The position numbers and the translations under genes are program-made. Positions 56,107-64,000 of a stretch of 64,000 bases of DNA are shown here, piece by piece. Position 1 is the stretch's first letter, and each line of letters begins with the position of its first letter. The stretch lies in the NCBI RefSeq assembly GCF_014196515.1, contig NZ_JACIDV010000011.1, positions 1 through 64,000 on the forward strand, written 5' to 3'. The notes beneath the pieces were generated by a model. The model was not told the origin of the DNA, ran no database searches, and was given only the letters and a program-made list of their open reading frames with translations. Origin of the DNA: Rhizobium skierniewicense (GTDB taxonomy: Bacteria > Pseudomonadota > Alphaproteobacteria > Rhizobiales > Rhizobiaceae).

Positions 56107-56171
56107 TCCGCGCCGACCAGCTTTGCAGTCTAGGCGCTTGACGCAAGGCCTGAAACCGCATTGATAGCGGC

Positions 56172-56606
56172 ATGTCTTTACATCTCATCAAGCTCTGTGT
56201 TGGCGCTGACACGATCGAGGATTTGCGCGGTTGGGTCTCCCAACGCTCTCTTCTGGCCATAGCGGCGGGCATGGAGCCACACAGCGTTCACACCACCCGT
56301 ATGTTCCCAAAACGGGCAGAGGAGCTGCTGGATGGTGGCTCGCTCTACTGGGTCATCAAGGGCCAGGTTCAGGCGCGCCAGAAAATTCTCGATATCAAAT
56401 CCTTCAAGGGCGATGACGGTATCAGCCGCTGCGATCTCGTGCTTGGGCCGGAGGTAATCGAAACGTCGCCTGCACCCAAGCGACCCTTTCAGGGCTGGCG
56501 ATATCTGAAGGATGAGGAAGCCCCGCGTGATCTGGGCGGTGGCGGTCTTTCCGACGAAATGCCATCCGATCTTCGCCGGGAACTGGCCGAACTCGGACTG
56601 CTCTAA
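56172..56606 (+). CDS. DUF1489 family protein
   Basis: The 144-residue protein has the whole DUF1489 pattern: LHLIKLCVGADTIEDLRGW, HTTRMFPKRAEELLDGGSLYWVIKGQVQARQ, GWRYLKDEEAPRDL. The family is restricted to alphaproteobacteria and has no known function; a few members sit near lysine/serine metabolism genes. It is soluble. It is probably cotranscribed with sdaA. Confidence 0.9.
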   Translation: MSLHLIKLCVGADTIEDLRGWVSQRSLLAIAAGMEPHSVHTTRMFPKRAEELLDGGSLYWVIKGQVQARQKILDIKSFKGDDGISRCDLVLGPEVIETSPAPKRPFQGWRYLKDEEAPRDLGGGGLSDEMPSDLRRELAELGLL

Positions 56607-56633
56607 GCGAACGTCCTCTGATGAATTTCAGGC

Positions 56634-56667
56634 AAAAAAAAGCCGGTTCCGGGGCGGGGAACCGGCT
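56634..56667 (-). terminator. Rho-independent terminator of the BTLCP gene
   Basis: On the minus strand AGCCGGTTCC and GGAACCGGCT form a perfect 10-bp stem followed by TTTTTTT. The plus-strand side lacks a T-run, so it mainly serves the gene at 56747-57358. Confidence 0.88.
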
Positions 56668-56746
56668 CTTGGAGCGATCACATCAAGAACTGGGTGACGT
56701 GATTGTCCAATGGAAAGGTCGCGTCGCGGGGAGACCGCTCGTCGCC

Positions 56747-57358
56747 TTATTCGTTGATGGCTGCAACAGCGTTGACGGCGCGGCCATCCTGTATCTTGAC
56801 CCAACGGCCCGGGTTGTTGCTGTCCTGACGCTTCAGGTAGGTATATTCGGTCTCAGACCAGTCGATGACCTTGTTGCGAAGATTATCGAGGATGAAATCG
56901 CCACGGTCGGTACGCACGGTCAAAACCGCATGGCCCGCTCCGTTTGGCTGCAAAACGACTGTGATCAGGAGGTCGGACGGTGAGATGCCCTTGTTCATCA
57001 GCATCTTGCGCTTCAGCAAAACATAGTCTTCGCAATCCCCAGCGGTTGTGGGATAAGCCCAGCGCTCTTCTACGCCATAGACTTCCAGGTCCGTCATCGG
57101 GGTGATCGTCGTGTTGGCAGTGTAGTTGACGTCGAGGATCATCTGCCAGTTCTGTTCCGTCAGCTTCAGAGGGCCACGGTCCGCAGATGTCGGCTGGCAT
57201 TCGCTCTGATATGTCTGACAAAATTCGTAATGACCAATGGGTGGGTTGGCCTTGCCCATGATGCGCATGCTAGCGGCTGGCGAAGCGTGAGCCTGTGTCG
57301 AAAAGGCGCCGAAGATCAGTGCCGCAATCATGAAACCGAAACGGTTGATGTTTTTCAT
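56747..57358 (-). CDS. Bacterial transglutaminase-like cysteine peptidase (BTLCP, DUF920)
   Basis: The 203-residue protein has a signal peptide (FGAFSTQAHA) and the BTLCP catalytic set: Cys in TTAGDCEDYVLLKRKML, His in NGAGHAVLTVRT and Asp in GDFILDNLRN. Such periplasmic proteases cut surface proteins; LapG, which is regulated by c-di-GMP through LapD, belongs to a related group. The ATG at 57358 has GGGGAGACAAGAAA. A PilZ gene lies beyond the next gap on the same strand. Confidence 0.9.
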   Translation of the reverse strand: MKNINRFGFMIAALIFGAFSTQAHASPAASMRIMGKANPPIGHYEFCQTYQSECQPTSADRGPLKLTEQNWQMILDVNYTANTTITPMTDLEVYGVEERWAYPTTAGDCEDYVLLKRKMLMNKGISPSDLLITVVLQPNGAGHAVLTVRTDRGDFILDNLRNKVIDWSETEYTYLKRQDSNNPGRWVKIQDGRAVNAVAAINE

Positions 57359-57852
57359 TTTCTTGTCTCCCCGTTGTGAGGAGGACAATGCCAGCGATAT
57401 TTTGAGCGCTCGGAAATAACGGTGCTCAAATTCGACGCAAAATTTAGGGAAAACAGAGCTTTATTTTAACTTTACTTGATAGGAAATCGATTCAAATTTT
57501 ATCGTTCCATTCAGGAATTTCAGCCTGATTATCTTGTAACTCATTGAAATAAATGAGATCGTGACCGTGGTCAGTTAACGGGACGAGCCCCGCTGAACAG
57601 ATATGGTTTATTTAAACCCTTCTTTGACTATACTGAGACCAGCAAAATGGTCATGAAAAGGCCTGAAAAGCAATTTTTAGGTGCAAATTTCTATCTATGA
57701 GGGCTATTAAATCGCGGTTTTCGGCGGATTATTTCGTTCTTTTTTTGATTTTTCCTGATTTTTTCGGGAAGCTTCAGGTATCGAACCTATGGCCTGTCCG
57801 GTAACCCTGCCAGCCTGCAGAACCGGAGCCCGTCGCGACCGGGATTTCGCAC
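57359..57852. other. AT-rich intergenic region without a gene
   Basis: About 490 bases, richer in A+T than the surroundings, with no protein-like frame. It includes the promoter of the BTLCP gene. Two dyads are seen: TGACC-GT-GGTCA at 57562-57573 and TCATT-GAAATA-AATGA at 57541-57556. A TTTGACTATACTGAG stretch near 57625 looks like a possible -35 region. T-rich runs near 57735-57765 could end a small RNA, but no strong hairpin is seen there. Confidence 0.5.
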
Positions 57853-57889
57853 ACAAAAAAACCGGCAGACGCGGAGTGCGTTGCCGGTT
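57853..57889 (-). terminator. Rho-independent terminator of the PilZ gene
   Basis: On the minus strand AACCGGCA pairs with TGCCGGTT around a loop of about 14 bases that itself has some pairing (ACGCACTCCGCGT), and TTTTTTT follows. It begins 22 bases after the PilZ stop. Confidence 0.85.
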
Positions 57890-57910
57890 GCGATCGGTTG
57901 GATGTATGTT

Positions 57911-58531
57911 TTAGAGAAATTCGATCAGTGCATCGCGTGACTGTACGGAATCGAATTCAACGGCCACACCTTCCATGAAGTGGCGAACGATCCGGCCGGC
58001 CATGTTGCCCAGACGCACGTCAGTCCCAAGTGCGGGACGGATCTCGAGTTCCACCGCGGCACCGGACAGCGAAAGGTCGATGATGCGGCAGGGCACAATG
58101 GTGCCATCGCTGAATGTCAGGTCGGCGCTTGGATGGCGCGGCGTCAGACGGTCGTGTCGGCGGTCTTCCGGTAGGCCCAGTGCCTGACGCTTGGCAATCC
58201 ATGCCAATTGCGCCGCCAGCTTTTCGCGCTTTCGCTCAGTCGCCATGATCGAGATGGTAAAACCATCCGCCGTCAGCGCCTGAACGATGCCTTCGATCCG
58301 GCCAATATGTTGAAGATAGGCAATGATGCGGTCGCCGTTGCGTGGACGCACGAAGCAGGTAATGCGTGCCGTCTCGGCCGTCATCTCATTGGCGGTGCAG
58401 TCATACTCTTCGTGTGAGGGTACCATCAGTCTTCCCGACAGCCCAACAGTCACGACTTCGGCGGCAGGCGTTTCCGCAGGCCGGGAGGCAAAGGCGACAG
58501 TTGTTGAGCGGGATGAAAACATGAGCTTCAC
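57911..58531 (-). CDS. PilZ-domain (c-di-GMP-binding) protein
   Basis: The 206-residue protein has a degenerate N-terminal PilZ-like half (about 30-105) and a full PilZ domain at about 120-206. The second has the RxxxR motif (RRHDR) and DLSLSGAAVEL matching D/NxSxxG, so c-di-GMP binding is expected. There is no membrane part. The target is unknown; motility, surface and polysaccharide control are the usual roles. An alternative ATG is three codons in. Confidence 0.85.
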   Translation of the reverse strand: MKLMFSSRSTTVAFASRPAETPAAEVVTVGLSGRLMVPSHEEYDCTANEMTAETARITCFVRPRNGDRIIAYLQHIGRIEGIVQALTADGFTISIMATERKREKLAAQLAWIAKRQALGLPEDRRHDRLTPRHPSADLTFSDGTIVPCRIIDLSLSGAAVELEIRPALGTDVRLGNMAGRIVRHFMEGVAVEFDSVQSRDALIEFL

Positions 58532-58616
58532 TATGGGTTTGCGATGATCCTCATCCTTTACATGCCCCGAGTTAACAGTCCGTTCCCTTGGTGAGCATCA
58601 ATACCTGTATAAGGTC

Positions 58617-59174
58617 TCATAGTGAGACGCCGCCGTAACGCGTGCCTGCCTTATCGAGATTGCTGGAGAGAAGTCGCGGAAATTGCGGCTCCAGCAGGCG
58701 GCTGCGCGTCAGCGACAGTGGCTGAAACGGCTGGCCGAAATCGGCCAATGGCGGATCCGACACCAGAGCGCCCAGCAAGCGGGCGGGAAAGTGCGGCTCG
58801 GCCTGCAGCGGCAAAAGCAGCATTTCGAATTCCTGGCGCAGATGGCCGCTCTCGCTTTCAGCTTCGATGTCGAACAGAACGGGCCGTTCGTTCTGCATCA
58901 CCCCGCTGGCGATACGGCAGGCATCTCCAGATTGATCCGCTTGCCAGAGGGCTGAAAACGCGGTTTCACGCAGCTCACGTCCAAAAAGATTGTAAAGTCG
59001 TGTTCCTGTCAGCCGAAAGACGGGTGAACCGTCGTTGCTGTCGGTCAGCACGAACAGGTCTGGAAGCAGATGGCGTATGTGTGAGGGATCAATTTCGCTT
59101 CGCAGCGGTGCAGCGCGGTTGCCGCGCAGGGCATCCCAATAAGCGTAAATATCGATACTCGTATTCGTCTTCAT
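58617..59174 (-). CDS. PAS_5-type domain protein
   Basis: The 185-residue protein resembles the alphaproteobacterial PAS_5 (DUF1489-unrelated) family: YAYWDALRGNRAAPLRSEIDPSHIRHLLPDLFVL and FRLTGTRLYNLFGRELR. It is a sensor-type fold with no output domain. ATG 59174 has ACGGAGATTGAAGTC; the frame is open for 33 more codons. The related proteins are often found beside PilZ or c-di-GMP genes, as here. Confidence 0.8.
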   Translation of the reverse strand: MKTNTSIDIYAYWDALRGNRAAPLRSEIDPSHIRHLLPDLFVLTDSNDGSPVFRLTGTRLYNLFGRELRETAFSALWQADQSGDACRIASGVMQNERPVLFDIEAESESGHLRQEFEMLLLPLQAEPHFPARLLGALVSDPPLADFGQPFQPLSLTRSRLLEPQFPRLLSSNLDKAGTRYGGVSL

Positions 59175-59408
59175 GACTTCAATCTCCGTACCCGCGGGAT
59201 ATCTGTATCTTTTCGATACAGGCAGTGCCCTCATTTGCGGTGGTAAGAGAGGACGGAGCGATTTCCGTGCCAAGCCGTACGTCCGTGAACGCCAGGGCGT
59301 GTTTTGCCTCGGTCAACCATCTGTCCCGACAGTGCTTCTTTTTCCCGCTTCGTTCCTATATTGCTCGCAGGAGACAACGCGGAACGGCTTGGGAAGAGAG
59401 TTTCATTC

Positions 59409-60158
59409 ATGACGCATCACGACACTGGCCCATCGGAAACCGATGAGGTCCATCAGCCAGCACCGCCTCAGAAAACCCCGGTTTTCAACCTGCCTGGTGT
59501 TCTCGTCGCAATTCTCGGCGTCCTGATCGCGGTCCATGTCATCTCGACATATCTTCTGTCTGAAGACGCTTATGGTTGGTTCCTCTACACCTTCGGTTTC
59601 ATCCCGCTTCGTTATGCCGTGCCATTGTCGCAGCAAGGTCTGGAGTGGCTGTGGACGCCGATCACCTATTCGTTTTTGCATGGCGGTATCGAGCACATTC
59701 TGTTCAACGGGCTGTGGCTGATGGCGTTTGGTGCCCCCGTTCTGCGCCGTATCGGCACATTGCGTTTCATTTTGCTCTGGTGCGTGTCTTCAGCCGTCGC
59801 CGCCTTCGGACATGCTTTTCTAAATTGGGGTGATGTCACGGTTCTCATCGGTGCATCCGGTGTCGTCTCCGCGCTGATGGGGGCCGCATGCCGGTTCGCT
59901 TTTCCCGCCAATGGGGGGCGCTATCACCCGGCCATTGGCCACAGATTGCCACGTCAGGGCATTGTCGAGGCGCTCACCAACCGGACGGTTCTCATCTTCA
60001 CGCTGATGTGGTTGTTCGGTAACGTGTTGATCGCCGTTGGCATCCCTCTTTTTGGAGATGTAGGCGGCGAGGTGGCCTGGGATGCCCATATCTTTGGTTT
60101 CCTGCTTGGCTTTCTCTTCTTTGCGCTGTTTGACCGCAAGGATGCCGTGCGCGCCTGA
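59409..60158 (+). CDS. Rhomboid family intramembrane serine protease
   Basis: The 249-residue protein has six membrane helices after a 25-residue Pro-rich cytoplasmic start. The catalytic Ser is in LIGASGVVSALMGA, and the catalytic His is in WDAHIFGFLLGF. A conserved FLHGGIEHILFNGLWLMAFG loop is also present. It cuts membrane proteins within the bilayer. The substrate is unknown. The ATG 59409 starts MTHHDTG; a longer frame exists upstream without a ribosome site. Confidence 0.9.
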   Translation: MTHHDTGPSETDEVHQPAPPQKTPVFNLPGVLVAILGVLIAVHVISTYLLSEDAYGWFLYTFGFIPLRYAVPLSQQGLEWLWTPITYSFLHGGIEHILFNGLWLMAFGAPVLRRIGTLRFILLWCVSSAVAAFGHAFLNWGDVTVLIGASGVVSALMGAACRFAFPANGGRYHPAIGHRLPRQGIVEALTNRTVLIFTLMWLFGNVLIAVGIPLFGDVGGEVAWDAHIFGFLLGFLFFALFDRKDAVRA

Positions 60159-60314
60159 GCCTTTGGGACTTCACTCAATCTATTGAACGTTCTGTGTCCG
60201 TGGAAACATATTGCTTTCCACCGATCGCTGGCGCACCATTGATCGTGTAAGGTAAGCGCGCCTGTGAGGAGACACGGCGCGCGCTTCAAAATACCTGTCA
60301 TTGCGGAGGAAGCC

Positions 60315-60749
60315 ATGCCGATATTTGTGAAAGAACTTCTCGATCTCAAGGGCCGTGATGTCATAACCGTCAGGCCGGATCTGTCACTCGGGGAGGCGGC
60401 GGTTACCCTGCACGAAAACCGCATCGGCGCTGTTGTCGTCACCGATGATCATGGCGCGATTCTTGGAATCTTCACGGAGCGTGATATCGTCAAGGCCATC
60501 GCGACGCACGCCTCCGCAGCGCTCGAGGCCAGGGTTTCCGAGGTGATGACCAAAAACGTCACCCGTTGTCACGAGGGCTCCAGCACAGACGACCTGATGG
60601 AATTGATGACCGGCGGTCGGTTTCGCCATCTGCCAGTAGAAGCCGATGGCCGCCTCGTCGGCATCATCTCGATCGGTGACGTGGTGAAGGCCCGTATCGG
60701 CGAAATTGAAGCGGAAGCCGAGCATATCAAGGCTTACATCGCTGGGTAG
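60315..60749 (+). CDS. CBS-domain protein
   Basis: The 144-residue protein is made of two CBS repeats (VITVRPDLSLGEAAVTLHENRIGAVVVTDDHG and NVTRCHEGSSTDDLMELMTGGRFRHLPVEADG). It binds adenine nucleotides in other members. GGAGGAAGCC directly before ATG 60315 fixes the start. Its target is unknown. It converges with the patatin gene, with 30 bases between the stops. Confidence 0.9.
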   Translation: MPIFVKELLDLKGRDVITVRPDLSLGEAAVTLHENRIGAVVVTDDHGAILGIFTERDIVKAIATHASAALEARVSEVMTKNVTRCHEGSSTDDLMELMTGGRFRHLPVEADGRLVGIISIGDVVKARIGEIEAEAEHIKAYIAG

Positions 60750-60779
60750 AGCGCGCAACGATCACGTCAGTTGCAGGTA

Positions 60780-61742
60780 TCAGCGCTGGAAAACCTGCTG
60801 CATTCTCTGCAGTTCCGGAATCCGCGAGCGTGTCTCCTCGTAGCCGCGCTCGATGGATTCGGCGGCGCGGTGAAATTCGGAGAGCCCGATATGGTTGATA
60901 CGTGGATGCAGCGTCAGATCCGGTGGATCACCCGCAAGGCGCGAACGCGAAATTCGGTCCTGAATGATGTTGAACGCCTGTACCATGACACCGGGCAATC
61001 CAACCCGTGACGATGGCTCGACGGTCGGCTTGCGGCCCGTGTCGACGCTGCCTGTGCCGGCACCATGCTTGACGACGGCCGAGCGGCCGAAAATATCGTA
61101 GTTCAGGTTCACGGCGACCACCACTGTCTGCTCGTAGGCCCGGCACACGGAAACAGGCACGGGGTTGACCAGTGCGCCATCGATCAGAGTCCTGCCATTG
61201 CACCGAACCGGCTCGAAGATACCGGGCAGGGCGTAGGAGGCGCGCAACGCGGTGATCAGGTCGCCCTGATGCACCCATACTTCATGACCGGTCTTCAGTT
61301 CGGTCGCAACGGCGATGAAGGGATGCTCGAGATCCTCGATGGTGAGACCGACCAGATGTTCCTGCATGCGCTTGGTCAGCCGCATGCCGCCGAACAGTCC
61401 ACCGCCACCAATCGTCAGGTCCAGTAGCCCGGCAATGCGACGCAATGTCAGGGATCGGGCAAAGTCTTCGAGTTCGTCCAGCTTGCCCGCCAGGTAGCAT
61501 CCGCCCACCAGCGCACCGATGGAGGTGCCCGCGATCATCCCGATCTTGACGCCTGCTTCATCCAGTGCACGCAGAACGCCAATATGGGCCCATCCGCGCG
61601 CCGCGCCACCGCCGAGGGCAAGTGCGATGCGGCCAGGGGGAACCGAAGGGACCGGAGAGGAGGCTGGTTGCGCGATCTTTTCCAAAGACGTGACCGCCGC
61701 CGGATTATCACGGTTTGAACCCCATCCCAACATCGGTACCAC
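60780..61742 (-). CDS. Patatin-like phospholipase (RssA-type)
   Basis: The 320-residue protein has the oxyanion hole ALGGGAARGWAHIGVLRAL, the nucleophile Ser in AGTSIGALVGG and the catalytic Asp in LIDGALVNPVPV (DG dyad). It has no signal peptide. It hydrolyses acyl esters of lipids; some members are T6SS or stress factors, but nothing here links it to secretion. The catalytic residues are complete, so an active lipase is expected. Confidence 0.9.
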   Translation of the reverse strand: MVPMLGWGSNRDNPAAVTSLEKIAQPASSPVPSVPPGRIALALGGGAARGWAHIGVLRALDEAGVKIGMIAGTSIGALVGGCYLAGKLDELEDFARSLTLRRIAGLLDLTIGGGGLFGGMRLTKRMQEHLVGLTIEDLEHPFIAVATELKTGHEVWVHQGDLITALRASYALPGIFEPVRCNGRTLIDGALVNPVPVSVCRAYEQTVVVAVNLNYDIFGRSAVVKHGAGTGSVDTGRKPTVEPSSRVGLPGVMVQAFNIIQDRISRSRLAGDPPDLTLHPRINHIGLSEFHRAAESIERGYEETRSRIPELQRMQQVFQR

Positions 61743-61821
61743 TCCCAGGCAAATCTACGAAATCGTAATCTACCCGGAGACTTCCTATAATATTCGTAAC
61801 AAAATGAGACGAAATGAAAAA

Positions 61822-62289
61822 TTAGTCTTGGCGGGAGGGCTCTGATGCGTAGGTGATCGCGGGATCGAAATGGCGTTTATCGTCCGTGATGGTGGTCACG
61901 GCTTGCCCATTGTCCAGCGTCACCGTGCGATAGAAGCAGGAGCGACGACCTGTGTGGCACGTGGCATCGTGGCCCGCGACCGAGACCTTGAGCCAGATCG
62001 CATCCTGATCGCAATCGGTGCGCATCTCGCGCACGGTTTGGAGATTGCCGGAGGTTTCGCCCTTTTTCCAGATTTTGTCGCGCGAACGACTGTAATAATG
62101 CGCGATGCCGGTTTCCAGCGTCAGCGCTACGGCCTGCGCATTCATATGCGCAACCATCAACAATTCGCCGTCTTTCAAATCCGTCACGACGGCAGTGACG
62201 AGGCCATGAGCATCGAATTTCGGGGTGAAGGCACCGGCTGCCTCAAGCTCGTGCTTATCGCCAGAAGCGGGCGGAAATGTCAGCGCCAT
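61822..62289 (-). CDS. hisI: Phosphoribosyl-AMP cyclohydrolase
   Basis: The 155-residue single-function HisI carries out the third step of histidine synthesis. Motifs are [37 protein letters not shown], and the metal sites in [11 protein letters not shown] and [14 protein letters not shown] 62289 begins MALTFPP, with an in-frame start 48 bases upstream. It follows folE by 108 bases on the same strand. Confidence 0.95.
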   Translation of the reverse strand: MALTFPPASGDKHELEAAGAFTPKFDAHGLVTAVVTDLKDGELLMVAHMNAQAVALTLETGIAHYYSRSRDKIWKKGETSGNLQTVREMRTDCDQDAIWLKVSVAGHDATCHTGRRSCFYRTVTLDNGQAVTTITDDKRHFDPAITYASEPSRQD

Positions 62290-62397
62290 GGGAACCTCGA
62301 CAGTTCGTGGGAGCGGTCGCCGCGGGGACACGACCATGAGCAGGATGGATGTCGGGCGGCGAAACGATGTGTTCAGCCGCCCGTATCGAAACTGGTA

Positions 62398-63024
62398 TTA
62401 GCGGCTATAAACCATGGACATGAAGCGAGCTTGCTGGGCAGCTTCCGACTTGAATGTGCCGGTGAAGCTGGTCGTCAGCGTGGTCGACCCCTGCTTCTGC
62501 ACGCCACGCATGGACATGCACATGTGTTCTGCATCGATCATCACGGCCACACCGCGCGGCTTCAGCTTGCTTTCGATGGCGTTGGCGATCTGCGCCGTCA
62601 TCGTTTCCTGCGTCTGCAAACGGCGACCGAAGATTTCGACGACGCGGGCGATCTTGGAAAGGCCCAGCACGCGACCTTCCGGCAGGTAGGCGACATGCGC
62701 TTTACCAATGATCGGAACCATGTGGTGTTCACAGTGGGAATAAAAGGGAATGTCACGCACCAGAATGATGTCGTCGTAACCGCCGACTTCTTCGAATGTC
62801 GTGCCCAGCACGTCGTTGGCATCCAGCGCGTAGCCGCTGAACAGTTCGCGGTAGGATTTTGCTACGCGCTTTGGCGTGTCGAGCAGGCCTTCACGGTCGG
62901 GATTGTCGCCCGCCCAGCGCAGCAAAACGCGCACGGCATCTTCAGCTTCGGCCTGCGTAGGGCGCTCGGCGGAAATACCGTCCTGAGCACCCGCACCGGG
63001 GAAATTCTTCACGATTGCATCCAT
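62398..63024 (-). CDS. folE: GTP cyclohydrolase I
   Basis: The 208-residue enzyme makes dihydroneopterin triphosphate from GTP, the first step of folate synthesis. Key parts are [41 protein letters not shown] and the zinc ligands Cys in SHCEHH, His in that motif and Cys in [23 protein letters not shown] precedes the ATG at 63024. It is divergent from the NifU-like gene. Confidence 0.96.
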   Translation of the reverse strand: MDAIVKNFPGAGAQDGISAERPTQAEAEDAVRVLLRWAGDNPDREGLLDTPKRVAKSYRELFSGYALDANDVLGTTFEEVGGYDDIILVRDIPFYSHCEHHMVPIIGKAHVAYLPEGRVLGLSKIARVVEIFGRRLQTQETMTAQIANAIESKLKPRGVAVMIDAEHMCMSMRGVQKQGSTTLTTSFTGTFKSEAAQQARFMSMVYSR

Positions 63025-63277
63025 CTTTTGATCTCCGATGCAGTTCAAGGCTGCATCTGAATATGGGTTACGGCTCCAATTACAACGCGCCGCGCGTGCT
63101 ATCTGGTTGTTTTCAGGCAATAATGCAAGCCTGAGGTCACGAATTTGGCATGCGATAAATGATCACACCTTGATGACGTAGGCGTCTCATAACATATAAA
63201 GATGACAAGTGGCAGAAAAGTGCTGCCTTGGTTGACGAGGTGTTTGAAAAACCAATCCTGCCCACACGGATCATCAC

Positions 63278-63718
63278 ATGGACGATATCTACAACGACCG
63301 AATTCTGGAGTTTGCTGGTAATATTCCGCTCACCGGCGATATGCCGGATGCGCATGCCAGCGCTCAGAAACACTCCAAGCTGTGCGGCTCCAAGGTCAAG
63401 GTTTACGTGAAGCTCACCCATGGTGTTGTCACGGATTTCTCCCATGAGGTGCGTGCCTGCGCCCTGGGGCAGGCCTCTTCGTCCATCATGGCCCGCCATG
63501 TCGTAGGCGCCACGAGCGATCAAATCCGAACGGCACGCGCCGACATGCTTGCCATGCTGACGGCAGGCGGTGAGGGGCCGGGCGGCAGGTTCGAGGATAT
63601 GCGTGTTTTGAAACCGGTGAAGGACTACAAAGCCCGCCACGCCTCTACCATGCTCACATTCGACGCGATCTGCGACTGTCTCGACCAGATCGAGGCAGAG
63701 CAGCGTCTTCCGGCTTAA
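63278..63718 (+). CDS. NifU/IscU N-terminal-like iron-sulfur cluster scaffold protein
   Basis: The 146-residue protein matches the NifU_N type: NDRILEFAGNIPLTGDMPDAHASAQKHSKLCGSKVKVYVKL, then RACALGQASSSIMARHVVGAT and ASTMLTFDAICDCLDQIE. The cysteine positions (SKLCGS, RACALGQ, ICDC) fit cluster binding. It is probably an accessory Fe-S scaffold; members usually stand just before yidD in rhizobia. It starts at ATG 63278 and leads into yidD three bases after its stop. Confidence 0.85.
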   Translation: MDDIYNDRILEFAGNIPLTGDMPDAHASAQKHSKLCGSKVKVYVKLTHGVVTDFSHEVRACALGQASSSIMARHVVGATSDQIRTARADMLAMLTAGGEGPGGRFEDMRVLKPVKDYKARHASTMLTFDAICDCLDQIEAEQRLPA

Positions 63719-63721
63719 GCC

Positions 63722-64000
63722 GTGTGTAACGAGCCGCACTGCCAGCACCCTGACAGGACGCCGAAAACTCGCAACTGGTCCGGCTCCTTTCGCAAAACCC
63801 CGGGACGCCTTCTCGGGATGGGCCTCATCCGTTTCTACCAGCTGGCATTCTCAGGCTTCATCGGTAATTCCTGCCGCCACATTCCCACCTGCTCCGAATA
63901 TGGCTATGAGGCCTTTGCCCGCCACGGTTTCTGGGCCGGTGGCTGGATGACCCTGTTTCGCGTCGCCCGCTGCGGACCGGGTGGCACCAGCGGGCTTGAT
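63722..64000 (+). CDS. yidD: Membrane protein insertion efficiency factor YidD, N-terminal part (runs off window)
   Basis: A GTG at 63722 opens a frame to the window end (93 codons). After a variable N-terminus it reads GLIRFYQLAFSGFIGNSCRH, IPTCSEYGYEAFARHGFWAG and LFRVARCGPGG, the YidD (DUF37) signature with its conserved cysteines. YidD helps insert membrane proteins with YidC. The start codon is my choice by position, and an internal ATG (MGLIRFYQ) is possible. The C-terminus lies outside the window. Confidence 0.9.
   Translation, partial: MCNEPHCQHPDRTPKTRNWSGSFRKTPGRLLGMGLIRFYQLAFSGFIGNSCRHIPTCSEYGYEAFARHGFWAGGWMTLFRVARCGPGGTSGLD

Overview
The window looks like a piece of the main chromosome of an Agrobacterium/Rhizobium-type alphaproteobacterium. 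The pointers are glnB-glnA behind a sigma-54 promoter, phosphatidylcholine synthase, sdhE-mfd, glmU, glmS, recG, an IalB-family protein, DUF982, DUF1127, DUF1489 and BTLCP-type proteins, and moderately high GC. The assignment comes from protein resemblance and gene content only.

Left part (1-13,000) is an accessory island. It starts with the end of an IS481-family transposase, a cut-off phage lysin-like gene and a 5'-truncated IS3-family element. Next, on the minus strand, is a compact type VI secretion (T6SS) cargo operon: vgrG (5732-7993), a DUF2169 adaptor (4598-5716), a PAAR-like/DUF4150 protein with a C-terminal AHH (HNH-like) nuclease domain (3111-4601), a probable immunity protein (1960-3102), and an N-terminal fragment of a second immunity-like protein cut by the IS3 end (1648-1914). 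Upstream of vgrG lie about 1 kb with no intact gene, two IS701-family remnants in opposite orientation that create a 148-bp inverted repeat (9049-9196 and 10161-10308), and a decayed IS5-family transposase. An ada gene overlapping a PEP mutase/isocitrate lyase family gene and a decayed Rrf2 regulator close the island. No T6SS structural genes are visible here, so the module would have to use an apparatus encoded elsewhere.

Right part (13,200-64,000) is ordinary chromosome: an outer-membrane beta-barrel protein, DUF982 and BON proteins, DUF192 and double cold-shock proteins, a glyoxalase-family gene, an M15-type lipoprotein, tRNA-Lys(TTT), ccdA, an AEC transporter, a UbiH-type hydroxylase, pcs, a BMP-type nucleoside ABC transporter (22595-27275), glmU-glmS, a DUF502 protein, recG, sdhE-mfd, an EamA transporter, a DsbA/FrnE protein, a YejA-like binding protein, ialB, hspQ, glnB-glnA, nnr, an AraC/GlxA regulator, a response regulator, glgX, DUF1127/LysR, an entericidin-like lipoprotein, a DUF2233 protein, a 33-residue membrane protein, sdaA, DUF1489, a BTLCP, PilZ and PAS proteins, a rhomboid, a CBS protein, a patatin, hisI, folE, an IscU/NifU-like protein and the start of yidD.

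The most interesting items are the T6SS effector-immunity module with its truncated immunity paralogue, the back-to-back IS701 remnants, a 275-bp palindromic repeat (46745-47019) whose two ends provide the stop codons of both convergent neighbours, the sigma-54/dyad arrangement in front of glnB, and a 33-residue membrane protein with its own terminator. I found no CRISPR array and no clearly new multi-gene system beyond the T6SS cargo module.
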